DNA of 64,000 bases from an uncultured Verrucomicrobiota bacterium (GCA_902612125.1 CACMBV010000006.1:1-64000), one strand, 5' to 3'; shown: positions 16,643-25,138, numbered from the stretch's first letter. Translations and numbers: made by a program. The notes: generated from the letters alone by a model not told the origin.

Positions 16643-17516
16643 TTTGGTGTGTTCTGGAGGGTAATTGTTTTAGTGCTTCAAGAAATTCTCCTGCATTGCG
16701 AAATCTTTTGGAAAGATCCTTTTCCAACGAAAGCATGACGATTTCATCCAGTTGCTCAGATACATTAGCATTATATGCACTTGGTTTTGAAACTTGATTC
16801 TTGCGGGATGAAAGAACCTGACTACTCACATCCGCATAGGAATGACAGGTGGAGTAGGAGCACTGCCATGGATAAACCCCAGTAAGCATTCGGTAGAGAA
16901 CCATTCCTGAGGAAAACACATCGCTTGAAGGGAGGTAGGAACCAAAAAAACATTCCGGAGCCATAAACCCATATCTGCCTGCGGATGTATTACTCCATGA
17001 AACTTCATCAGAAATAGCTGCCAATCCAAAGTCAGCGAGTAATGCTTTGGTACTGCCCTTAGAATAGCTCAGAATGATATTGTCGTCATTAATGTCACGG
17101 TGAACAATGGGAGAATTCCTGTCATGTGCGTAGGATAGTCCAGCAAGGCAGTCCTTCTGTATCTCCATGGCCAGATCTAAGTCCAGAGGACTTTTTCTTT
17201 CAACCAGACTTGATAAGCTTTCGCCTGAGATGAATTCCATGGTCAGGTAATACCTTTCCTGCTCTCCATCATTGAAAGAATTTGCCTCAAAAACACGAAC
17301 GACATTCGGGTGGGAGAGCCCTGCAAGAATCCTTGCCTCGCTGATTACTCCTGCAAAAATTTGCTCGTTTACAATTTCCGCCTTGAGAAGCTTCAGCACC
17401 TGATTGCCCAGATGTTTGTGCTCAACGCGATAAACTTCTCCAAATGCACCCGCTCCGACTCTCGTCTTAATGGTGTATGTGTCATTAATGACAAAGCCTT
17501 TGGAAAGACTGCTCAC
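16635..17516 (-). CDS. Soluble Hanks-type Ser/Thr protein kinase
   Basis: 293 residues forming one kinase domain with no membrane segment or extra sensor domain. Motifs: Gly-rich loop GAGAFGEVY (21-29), ATP-binding Lys at 42, catalytic loop HRDINDDN (139-146), DFG at 162-164, MAPECF (186-191). The catalytic Asp is present, but the usual Lys of HRDLKPEN is Asn, a variant seen in some bacterial kinases. Activity is therefore likely but unproven. It is 5 nt downstream of the Hsp70 gene and overlaps the TerB-like gene by 8 nt, so the Hsp70, GrpE-like or TerB-like proteins are the natural candidate substrates (inference). Confidence 0.9.
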   Translation of the reverse strand: MSSLSKGFVINDTYTIKTRVGAGAFGEVYRVEHKHLGNQVLKLLKAEIVNEQIFAGVISEARILAGLSHPNVVRVFEANSFNDGEQERYYLTMEFISGESLSSLVERKSPLDLDLAMEIQKDCLAGLSYAHDRNSPIVHRDINDDNIILSYSKGSTKALLADFGLAAISDEVSWSNTSAGRYGFMAPECFFGSYLPSSDVFSSGMVLYRMLTGVYPWQCSYSTCHSYADVSSQVLSSRKNQVSKPSAYNANVSEQLDEIVMLSLEKDLSKRFRNAGEFLEALKQLPSRTHQND

Positions 17517-17521
17517 TTAAA

Positions 17522-20038
17522 TTATAATGCAGTTACATCCGCACCACCGGGAGTAGCTATTGCTGATGGATCCTGCATTTGGCGATTTATCTCCTGATGG
17601 TGTTCCATGAGATTTTCAAGTTCTGGATTCTCCCTAATAGCATTTCGGGCATTATCAACAGCTATTCTGGCCTGAGTGGAGTTCTTCCATTCTATTTCAT
17701 CAAACTTTTGATGGGTCTGCTCAATAAGATAGACCCAAAAACCAGGTTGCTCACGAAGATAGGAAAAGCCGGCAGATCTCATTTCACTAGCTAACTGCAT
17801 GGCAAGTTTTGTATCTCTTCGCTCCTTGATTAGCAGAACCTGTTTTTCAAATTCATTGCTTAACGCATGATCATCACCACCATAATTGGACTCAAGCTCC
17901 ACAAGCCCACTCAAGGCTCTGTTCAATTCATCCTCCGCCCTTGGCCATTCGGCATCGTCCTCCATTTTATCAATCTTTGCCCATACCTTCTTTAATGAGT
18001 CTTTGGCCCTTTCTCTCTGATCTTCATCATCCTGCTGGTTCAACCCTGTTTCGATACTTTTCAATTCATCTAAGACGCCTTCAGCTAAATCAGGGAGGTC
18101 ATCCCCAAGTGTTAGCTTTGTCTTTGCCTTACTAATCCGATGCCTAACTTCTTCAGAGGAAAGAATAACCTTTTTTGTTTTCGTTTCAAACTCAACAGTC
18201 TCATCAAAGCTACTCAAAAAGGCTTCCCCTGTAATATTCATTGATTCATCAACACGAACCACTAGTTCTACTTCGCTCCCCTTAGGTAAGAATCCTGGAA
18301 TGTCATCAGCGTCGATTGTAACCTTTGCGAGTGTTTCAAAAGCTTCTGTTCGTGTCCCTTCTTTGTCCTCAGCCTCTCCCTGAAGGAACTCAAAGGTCAG
18401 ACTGTCATCATCCGCTGGATTTATATCTTTTGTTGTGCCAAGGGAAATCTTACCTTTGGCTGGCATAGTGACATTTCTTTCCAATCCTGGAATAGTTTTA
18501 AAGACTGAATCCTTATCAGCGGTCGCCACTGCAACACCCAAAGAGTAAGCCATAGGGGCATTACCTATTTTCATGCCTTGAAGAATACTAATACTTGCGG
18601 GCTCACTCTGTATCCGGTTTCCGGCTTCATCAAAAAGACTGATGGAGAAAACATTCTGCTTTCCCTGATTGAGATTAACCATGACGACATCCGCATCATT
18701 TTGCATTTCGCTTCTTGGGCTTTGCCAGCTGCCATCCTGGTTTGCCATCTCTACAAATATTTTACCCGGTAATTCTCTTTCTGTGGCATCCCTGTTAAGC
18801 ACAATTGCCACTGGTTCTTCCTCTTCCACTGAAGTGTCCGGGCACTCAATATCCAGTTGGGCCTTAGCCATATCTCTTTGCTGAAAATCAGCAGGGAGCT
18901 TTTTGGTGGATGCAAATATACCAGCACCGACTCCGACTGCTGTCATTGGGTCAGTACTTGTATCAACTTCAGTTCCTGAAAATGCATTTCTAATTTTTGC
19001 ACAAAATAAATGAGAAAGGGTAGGGCCTCCAACCAAAATTACTTTTAGCAAATCTGAACTTTGCATATCATTTCTCCTGACAAGGTTGGATGCTATGGCA
19101 ATAGCCTTGTCAAACCACGGCCCAACAGCTTGATCATAGGAAGAAAACGGAATCTCAAGCTCTAAAATTATTTCATTACCGTCGTCGTCTTCTCCAAGTT
19201 CTTCTTGCCATGCCTTGTAGCTTGTGCAGTCCTTATTGGAGAAAGCAATTTTTACATTTTCAGCCGTTCTTTTCAGAGCATCTTTCAGAAGTGACGAATA
19301 TCCTTCATTGGAAACCTTATTTTGAATTGGGAAGTTTTCACAAATATGAGGAAACAAAATTTCATTTACAATTGCATCGTCCAAGTTCTTGCCTCCCAGC
19401 AAATTATCACCCTCCGTGTCCTTTACCGTAATAACTCCTTCTTCAACCTCCATAAGGGCGGCATCAAAAGTTCCACCCCCAAAATCAAAAACCAACCACT
19501 TGCCTTCAATATCTTTTCCACTCAAACCATAGGCTACTGAGGCGGCAATGGGCTCTTGTAAAAGCTCGCAATAGGAAAATCCTGCTTTTTCAGCAGCATT
19601 TCTTGTTGCTTCATTTTGTGGATTTGTAAACTTAGCCGGAACTGTAATCACAACTCCTGGAATCACATCTTCATCCTTAACATAGCTTTTCAGTTTTTTG
19701 AGAACTTCAGCGGATAAGTCTTCGGGTGTAAGCGAGCGATCAAGATGGACTGAAGGCTGAACCTGATCGGTCCCCATTAATCTTTTAAATTCAGAGAAAG
19801 CATCAGAGACAGTTGCATTAGGGTTTTGGTTCTTTTTGTTACGAGCTCTCTCCAACTCCCTGTATGCATCGTCTCCTACCAAGATAGCCCCAGAGCGGTT
19901 TACCGCAACGCATGAAGGAGTGGTGTCTTTTTGTGAACCATCACTTTTAATGATCTTCGCATTACCCGCGTCCATACGGGCAATGGCTGAATTGGTGGTT
20001 CCTAAATCTATTCCGTAATCAATATTCGTTCTTTTCAT
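17522..20038 (-). CDS. Hsp70 (DnaK-like) chaperone with linker-region insertion
   Basis: 838 residues against about 600-640 for housekeeping DnaK. The nucleotide-binding domain (about 5-381) is well kept: DYGIDLGTTNSAIA (7-20), VVITVPAKFTNPQ (129-141), FDFGGGTFDAAL (184-195), ILVGGPTLSHL (334-344). The canonical hydrophobic DVLLLDV-type linker is not recognisable. Instead about 100 extra residues (395-492; acidic start VEEEEP, beta-strand-like) precede the substrate-binding beta domain (about 494-620; YSLGVAVATADKDSVFKTIP, TFEFLQGE). A long helical lid (about 625-830) ends in PGGADVTAL. The gene is 12 nt after the GrpE-like gene and 5 nt before the kinase gene. Predicted: specialised chaperone for a membrane-linked pathway. 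Confidence 0.93.
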   Translation of the reverse strand: MKRTNIDYGIDLGTTNSAIARMDAGNAKIIKSDGSQKDTTPSCVAVNRSGAILVGDDAYRELERARNKKNQNPNATVSDAFSEFKRLMGTDQVQPSVHLDRSLTPEDLSAEVLKKLKSYVKDEDVIPGVVITVPAKFTNPQNEATRNAAEKAGFSYCELLQEPIAASVAYGLSGKDIEGKWLVFDFGGGTFDAALMEVEEGVITVKDTEGDNLLGGKNLDDAIVNEILFPHICENFPIQNKVSNEGYSSLLKDALKRTAENVKIAFSNKDCTSYKAWQEELGEDDDGNEIILELEIPFSSYDQAVGPWFDKAIAIASNLVRRNDMQSSDLLKVILVGGPTLSHLFCAKIRNAFSGTEVDTSTDPMTAVGVGAGIFASTKKLPADFQQRDMAKAQLDIECPDTSVEEEEPVAIVLNRDATERELPGKIFVEMANQDGSWQSPRSEMQNDADVVMVNLNQGKQNVFSISLFDEAGNRIQSEPASISILQGMKIGNAPMAYSLGVAVATADKDSVFKTIPGLERNVTMPAKGKISLGTTKDINPADDDSLTFEFLQGEAEDKEGTRTEAFETLAKVTIDADDIPGFLPKGSEVELVVRVDESMNITGEAFLSSFDETVEFETKTKKVILSSEEVRHRISKAKTKLTLGDDLPDLAEGVLDELKSIETGLNQQDDEDQRERAKDSLKKVWAKIDKMEDDAEWPRAEDELNRALSGLVELESNYGGDDHALSNEFEKQVLLIKERRDTKLAMQLASEMRSAGFSYLREQPGFWVYLIEQTHQKFDEIEWKNSTQARIAVDNARNAIRENPELENLMEHHQEINRQMQDPSAIATPGGADVTAL

Positions 20039-20050
20039 GATGTAATAACT

Positions 20051-21193
20051 TTATTCGCACTCGCTTACCTCAACTTCGCCCCGTTGGATCAGCTTGTCGT
20101 TGTGAAAAATGGAAGGTTTGTAAACTCGAGTAATGGTTGGAGTCTCATGCGCCGGGTCTTTACTTGGGATAAAGCGAGCTTCGTAATTCTTGCCCTCCAC
20201 ATATTTTGCACCGATCAACTTTTCTCGTTCATATCCTAGTTCAGAAAGGGTTTCCTCTAATCGCTCCAGAGCCTTCATCATAGGCTTCCTGTTCTTATCG
20301 CTCTCATCGTATTTGGTCAATCTGGCTTCTATCCTTTCGATTTCATTGAAAACAGCCAGCTGGAGAGTATGTGGCTTTTCCTCTTTTGACTTTGAAGCTG
20401 AGAGAGAAACTGATGCTTTGCCCTCATCATCAGATTGAATTTTCTCCAGAGTCGAAGTAAGTTTTTCCCAAGTTTTTTGATCAAGAGTGCTTAACGCAGT
20501 TGAAAGATTGTCAGTCTTTGATCTCAGGTGCCTAATTTCACTCTGTGAGAAAATTAATTTTATAACTATTGCAGCACAAAGCGTGATCAATAGAAACCCT
20601 TTCCAATCAAATGAGTTCAACTCTTCACTAAGACTTTCCTGCTTTTCAGAAAGTCTCTGAATTAAAGATGAGGAGTTTTTCTCTGCCCTTAAAACTTGAG
20701 CGGATGCGAATTCCTGAGCCTCCTCTTTTGCTAGTCTGATTTCAGCTAAAAGTGAGCGATTATTATCAGAAATTTTGCTATTCAACGAAATCAGTTTTTC
20801 TTCAACATCTTTGCTCAAAGATTTCAGGTCGTTCTTGTATTTCAAACTTTCTTTTTCTAATTCCTTTTCTCTTAGTGAAAGCTCTTGGGTAAGAGTATTT
20901 AATTGGTCACGGATAGACTTATTTGTTTCAGCTAAGCTAGATTCCAAGTATTCAGCTTGTTTCTCAATTTTTCCCGAAAAACTTTTATTTTGATCGCTAA
21001 TTAACTCTCTAATTTCCACTTCAATGGAATTTAGTTTTTGGAGGTAATTATTATTGGTGGTAACAACTTGTTTTTTAATTATCTCAATTTCATCTTGTAA
21101 ATTAATATTTGGAGAAGATGAGTTAGAATCGTTGTTCTCCTGTGCCGTGGCCCCCAACAGGAATGCAAAGAATGCTATTACGGTGAACTTCAT
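20051..21193 (-). CDS. Membrane protein: extracytoplasmic coiled coil, TM, GrpE-like domain
   Basis: 380 residues from ATG 21193, chosen because it overlaps the upstream stop as ATGA; the frame could start at 21208. Parts: signal peptide (1-17, cleavage after ATA), a long coiled coil (about 30-192), one membrane helix (about 198-216; FLLITLCAAIVIKLIF), a charged linker (about 217-275), and a C-terminal domain (about 278-380). The latter looks like the distal helix and beta-wing of GrpE: LERLEETLSELGYE, then a G-x-x-Y/F-x-x-x-x-xEA-like GKNYEARFIPSKD and a final strand DKLIQRGEVEVSE. By topology the coiled coil is outside the cytoplasm and the GrpE-like part inside, next to the Hsp70 encoded 12 nt downstream. 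GrpE assignment is by eye. Confidence 0.65.
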   Translation of the reverse strand: MKFTVIAFFAFLLGATAQENNDSNSSSPNINLQDEIEIIKKQVVTTNNNYLQKLNSIEVEIRELISDQNKSFSGKIEKQAEYLESSLAETNKSIRDQLNTLTQELSLREKELEKESLKYKNDLKSLSKDVEEKLISLNSKISDNNRSLLAEIRLAKEEAQEFASAQVLRAEKNSSSLIQRLSEKQESLSEELNSFDWKGFLLITLCAAIVIKLIFSQSEIRHLRSKTDNLSTALSTLDQKTWEKLTSTLEKIQSDDEGKASVSLSASKSKEEKPHTLQLAVFNEIERIEARLTKYDESDKNRKPMMKALERLEETLSELGYEREKLIGAKYVEGKNYEARFIPSKDPAHETPTITRVYKPSIFHNDKLIQRGEVEVSECE

Positions 21194-23145
21194 TTCCCTG
21201 AAATACATTTTATGATTTTATTTAGCAGATACCTGATTGGTTTGTGAACGAATGGGATATCCTTGGTTAGACTAACGAATGGTGGTGATACAAAGTAATA
21301 GGTTTTTATGAAAATTCTACCAAAGAGATGCTGTTTCAGTTTTTGGTCACGATAGTTTTGTAAAATCATCACTTCAGGGCAGTCATACGAACCGTAAACC
21401 ATAGTGGCAATGTAGCAACCTGAGGAAGCTTTCCTCTCAGCTTCAGATGCAGCATAAGCATTTGATGAAAGAATTGTCATGTTTCTATTGAAGTAATCTC
21501 TGACTTGACCGCTCATTTCAAGTTGCTTGATTACATTCATTACTTTTACCGCTTCGTTGTACACTGAGGCACTGTGACTACTCTCATTGCAACATTGGAC
21601 GCAAATACTTGTGGCAACAGAAGCAACCCAGTCCGAAACCTTTATGTAAACCTCATAACTATTCAAAATCTTCTTTGCCTCTTCAATTTTAGGAATACAA
21701 TTCCGAACTAAATTTTGAGCAGCACTTAGCGTGGCTGTCCTTTCAGCTCTCTCAATATTTGACTTAATAGACTCTGCCAATTCAGTAGCTTTTTTCCCGC
21801 TCTCCCTCTGATCTTTATTTTCTATCCAATCTTCAAGGAATTCTTTATCTTCCCTCAATTTCTTACCTGTTCCGCCCTCAGAATACAGAGCAAGAGCCTC
21901 GTTTACCAACTTCAGGCAATCATCACCAGGATCAAAAGAAGGAGATGCTTCACTTGCATAGTTAAAATATGTCAAAGAACCTTGACGCAGTTGCGATGCT
22001 ACTTCATTGCACAACCCCTTATACTTCAAATCATCTTTACCCAAAATTTCTGAGAGAAGTTTTAGATTGTTTTTTGTAGCACTTAAGAGGTTGTTGGCTG
22101 ATTTTAAAGCTTCAGCGGGTTCCTCTGCAGAGGTTCTCTTTGCGTTCTCCACCTCTGTTTCAACAAGAGCAATTTCCTTTTTTGTAAACTTTGATTTTAC
22201 CGAATCAACAGCGGCCTTGGGGAAATGCTCAAAATATTCGATAAACTTGTTTAAAGTTATGTTAGATTTATCGAGAAACTCACTAAGTGAATTCACGACA
22301 TGATCGGCAAAATCTTTCGTATGGTAGTGACTATCAGGATTCTTTTTTGGTTCCACCGGAAGCGAATCGAGATAGGTGTCAAGATATTCACTAGAGAAAA
22401 ACTTACCGGCCAGACTGAGACTATCCCTTAATGATTGTTCAGACAAATTTCCACTGTTTCCGGCATTTGCCAAACGATAAAGGCTTAAGTTTCTTGCTGA
22501 TGAAAAGTTAGATTTACTGACGGATTTATCTTTGCAGACCCTCTCCCAAATTTCGCTCGCTCTTCCCTCGTCTTTTTTCTCAATTGCATCAAAAGCCATC
22601 TTGTCGATGGCAGATCCTTCCCAAAACCAGAAAATGGATGATCTTATTCTTCTTTCAGGCTGATCGATATCTGACTTGGCCTGCTCAAGCAGATCCATGG
22701 AAACACTAGGACTAAAAGGTAAGCCGTAATCAGATTTCGGTGACAAAGGTTTACCCACTTTGGCAAAAGCTTTTGCCTTGGTTAATGACTTTTCGATTTC
22801 TCTTTTTGTTGCAGTTACCGGGATATCCAGCAAGCGAAATGGATTTTCATTTATCCAGGGAAGTTTGAGGATGGAATTTTTTGAAATTTTTGTTTCCTCA
22901 GAATTTTTAGATGTTTCGCTACTGCTACTTTTAGGGATGGTAGCTGTAGATGCACTCCCCTTATTGCTGAAATCTTCTTTGAATTCCGTAAAAGAGCTCG
23001 CAACCACCCAATTTTTGGATGCAGTGAACATCCAGTCGCTAGACTTAATTTCACCCTTTTGTATTAGCTCCGATATCTTTTCAGCATCAAATGGACCAAG
23101 GGTGTCCATATCTTTTGAATAAAAATACTTTTCTGCTTCTGGCAT
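21190..23145 (-). CDS. GYF_2 / J-like / CFI-box C-terminal protein
   Basis: 651 residues from ATG 23145; an in-frame TTG at 23172 is possible, but the GYF_2 domain begins right after the ATG. GYF_2 (about 1-50; LGPFDAEKISELIQKGEIKS) is followed by a Ser/Thr-rich linker and then a J-domain-like helical segment (about 95-180; NPFRLLDIPVTATKREIEKS, RRIRSSIFWFW) that lacks the HPD tripeptide. A long helical middle follows. The C-terminus (about 570-651) is a CFI-box-type domain: GCYIATMVYGSYDCPEV then a basic helix region. It is the first gene of the six-gene operon. A co-chaperone or scaffold that recruits clients to the Hsp70 is inferred. Confidence 0.75.
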   Translation of the reverse strand: MPEAEKYFYSKDMDTLGPFDAEKISELIQKGEIKSSDWMFTASKNWVVASSFTEFKEDFSNKGSASTATIPKSSSSETSKNSEETKISKNSILKLPWINENPFRLLDIPVTATKREIEKSLTKAKAFAKVGKPLSPKSDYGLPFSPSVSMDLLEQAKSDIDQPERRIRSSIFWFWEGSAIDKMAFDAIEKKDEGRASEIWERVCKDKSVSKSNFSSARNLSLYRLANAGNSGNLSEQSLRDSLSLAGKFFSSEYLDTYLDSLPVEPKKNPDSHYHTKDFADHVVNSLSEFLDKSNITLNKFIEYFEHFPKAAVDSVKSKFTKKEIALVETEVENAKRTSAEEPAEALKSANNLLSATKNNLKLLSEILGKDDLKYKGLCNEVASQLRQGSLTYFNYASEASPSFDPGDDCLKLVNEALALYSEGGTGKKLREDKEFLEDWIENKDQRESGKKATELAESIKSNIERAERTATLSAAQNLVRNCIPKIEEAKKILNSYEVYIKVSDWVASVATSICVQCCNESSHSASVYNEAVKVMNVIKQLEMSGQVRDYFNRNMTILSSNAYAASEAERKASSGCYIATMVYGSYDCPEVMILQNYRDQKLKQHLFGRIFIKTYYFVSPPFVSLTKDIPFVHKPIRYLLNKIIKCISGK

Positions 23146-23251
23146 AGGGGGTATATATCGGATAAAATACAATCGCTGTTCCGATCAAGCATTTATTTTA
23201 CACTATTTAATGAAAATTCGGTTTTTACATATTTTTGTTACATACATTACA

Positions 23252-23296
23252 TGTAATACCTAAAAGAAAGTTCCGCCCGTCTAAGAAAACAAACCC
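23252..23296. repeat. ~45-bp repeat, left copy
   Basis: The segment tgtaatacctaaaagaaag followed by tccgcccg and taag matches 25139-25181 at roughly 80 percent with one gap. In the right copy the same sequence forms a hairpin; here the complementary arm has decayed. Together the copies bracket the HNH gene and the 61-bp repeat. Confidence 0.6.
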
Positions 23297-23314
23297 ATGA
23301 TGCAATTGCTAAGG

Positions 23315-23375
23315 CCAAAGATGGGGCAGTCTCAGCGACGAGTTGAAGAAGGCGGTTTTGAGGGTTATTTCGTGA
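23315..23375. repeat. 61-bp direct repeat, right copy (recombinase tail remnant D)
   Basis: Matches 15501-15561 at 59 of 61 positions, same orientation. It encodes only the last ~20 codons of the recombinase tail and stops with the same tga. Upstream the resemblance ends at once, so this copy is a pure fragment. Confidence 0.85.
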
Positions 23376-23516
23376 ACAGGAGTTAATGTAACTTCAATCA
23401 GCCCAGTCAACCTGTGCCTTGACTGTGTATCTCAAAAGTTAGAGTTGAAGCCATCAGGATTTAGTTAGACAGTTAAATAACAGATAAATACAGTTATTGC
23501 TTGGAAGATAGAAGAA

Positions 23517-25118
23517 ATGAAAGCAAAAACTCCTAAACAGCGAAAAAATGATTGGGATGCATTCTTCAAAGGAGACATTGATCCTAATGAGATTCCAACT
23601 AGGGAACTTATAATATCATTACTCACTGAAAAGAGTAATATTAAAGATAAACAAAGGGTTAGAGATGAAATTGAAGACAAAACTGAAAAATTCATTTCTG
23701 AAGCAAGAAAAGTTTGGCCAAAAGAAGAATTTAATTACTCACACACAGTTTTTTATGGAAGAGGAATAATCGTAATTCATAAAGATTTTGGGCCTGCATG
23801 GCAAAGACCTGAGGCACATCTTAAAAAGGTATTTCCATTCGGGAATAAAGCCTTTCCTCTGAGAAAAGAAATGGAGATCGTCCTGCTCAACAAGAGTGGA
23901 TTAAGTACCATAAAATTGGCCAAAAAATTTGGTACATCTGATGCAACTATATCTAATATTTTAAAAAGACATAATCAAAAACCTAAAGGCTCCAAAATTG
24001 TTAATGATGAGATTGAAAAACTGATCGTGAATATGTGGGACAAGGGTGAGGTACTTAGTGAAATTAAAAAAGTAACTACTTTATCACACGGGACTATTTA
24101 TAAAGTACTAGATAAAAACAGTAGACTTAGACAGGGCCAAAGACAGAAAAAAGAGAGATTAAATAGGCGAATAATTCCTCCGGAGATTGAAAAAGAATTA
24201 GTAAAAAAATACAAATCTGACAGCCAACCGACTGCAGCCTATTTAGCAAAAGAGTATAATTATTCTGATGACTTAGTCCTTGATTGCCTTAAGAGAAACA
24301 AAGTGAAAATTCGTCCAAATTGCAAAATAACTGAAGACGAATTCAAGAAAATTATTGATCGTTATGAGCAAGGTGAAAGCTCTTACCAATTGTCAAAAGA
24401 CTTTGGTGTCGCTCCAAGTTCAATAACATCAAGACTGCACAGGAATAAACAAGAAGTAAGGGGATCTCTTGATTATAAAAATACCATAAACCATCAAGAA
24501 ATCCCCAAAATCATAGATTTGTATACCAAAGCTAATCTTGGTTCTTCCTCTATTGCGGACTTACTAGGTTATGGAAAAAAGCAAATATTAGATGTCTTAA
24601 ATGAAAACAGAATCAAGACAGACAGAGCACCCTCATTCTACAGTAGGTACAATAACGAATCTGAAAGAAAATTAATCAAAAGTCTAAGAGGAGGGCTAGA
24701 GAAATTATACAAAAATAGTAAGAAGAATGACATAAGTCTTTCTCTTACAGAAAAAGCTCGTGAATTCGTTGGTTGTTCACCAAGTCAACTCCTGGAACAT
24801 TTAGAGGAGACTAAACCAGATTGCGATGAAGACACGATTTTACACTTGGATCACATAATTCCCATTTCGGCATTTGCTAGATTTATTAATGACGAAGAAA
24901 AGCTGAAAGTTTCATGCCATTACCAGAATCTTCAATTATTAACCAAGGATGATAACGAGTCCAAGAATGACTCAATGGAAATTGGTCTCGAGATGTTGAT
25001 GAAAAAAGAAATTAAGGACGAAAGTGTTTACGAATTACTTATTGAAATAGCAGAAAAGGAAATAAGAAATAAACAAAAGATCATTTCAGATATTTTGGAG
25101 AAACATTCACTCAGCTAA
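23517..25118 (+). CDS. HNH endonuclease with five HTH units
   Basis: 533 residues. After an unassigned N-terminal 110 residues come five successive helix-turn-helix units of about 45-50 residues, e.g. TIKLAKKFGTSDATISNIL (~129-147), LSHGTIYKVL, AYLAKEYNYSDDLVLDCL, SYQLSKDFGVAPSSITSRL and SSIADLLGYGKKQILDVL. An HNH nuclease domain of the phage and intron-associated type ends the protein: GCSPSQLLEHLE (~419), LHLDHIIPISAF (~440-451), CHYQNLQLL ... DDN (~463-477). A stand-alone homing-type or island-protecting nuclease is plausible. Codon and base use are clearly more AT-rich than the neighbours, suggesting recent transfer. A terminator hairpin follows at 25152-25185. Confidence 0.8.
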   Translation: MKAKTPKQRKNDWDAFFKGDIDPNEIPTRELIISLLTEKSNIKDKQRVRDEIEDKTEKFISEARKVWPKEEFNYSHTVFYGRGIIVIHKDFGPAWQRPEAHLKKVFPFGNKAFPLRKEMEIVLLNKSGLSTIKLAKKFGTSDATISNILKRHNQKPKGSKIVNDEIEKLIVNMWDKGEVLSEIKKVTTLSHGTIYKVLDKNSRLRQGQRQKKERLNRRIIPPEIEKELVKKYKSDSQPTAAYLAKEYNYSDDLVLDCLKRNKVKIRPNCKITEDEFKKIIDRYEQGESSYQLSKDFGVAPSSITSRLHRNKQEVRGSLDYKNTINHQEIPKIIDLYTKANLGSSSIADLLGYGKKQILDVLNENRIKTDRAPSFYSRYNNESERKLIKSLRGGLEKLYKNSKKNDISLSLTEKAREFVGCSPSQLLEHLEETKPDCDEDTILHLDHIIPISAFARFINDEEKLKVSCHYQNLQLLTKDDNESKNDSMEIGLEMLMKKEIKDESVYELLIEIAEKEIRNKQKIISDILEKHSLS

Positions 25119-25138
25119 AAGTACTTTAGGAAGTAACC

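Larger units (their letters stand above)
23173..23516. other. Divergent intergenic region between operon and HNH gene
   Basis: 344 bp carrying the presumed promoters of the minus-strand operon and of the HNH gene, one copy of a ~45-bp repeat (23252-23296) and the right copy of the 61-bp repeat (23315-23375). It is AT-rich just upstream of the operon (23195-23250). I could not assign a confident -35/-10 pair. Confidence 0.5.

Noticed and set aside
15567-23145. Tellurite-resistance (ter) operon
   Set aside because: Only a TerB-like domain is present; no terC, terD or terZ-like genes, and the other members are chaperone and kinase types.
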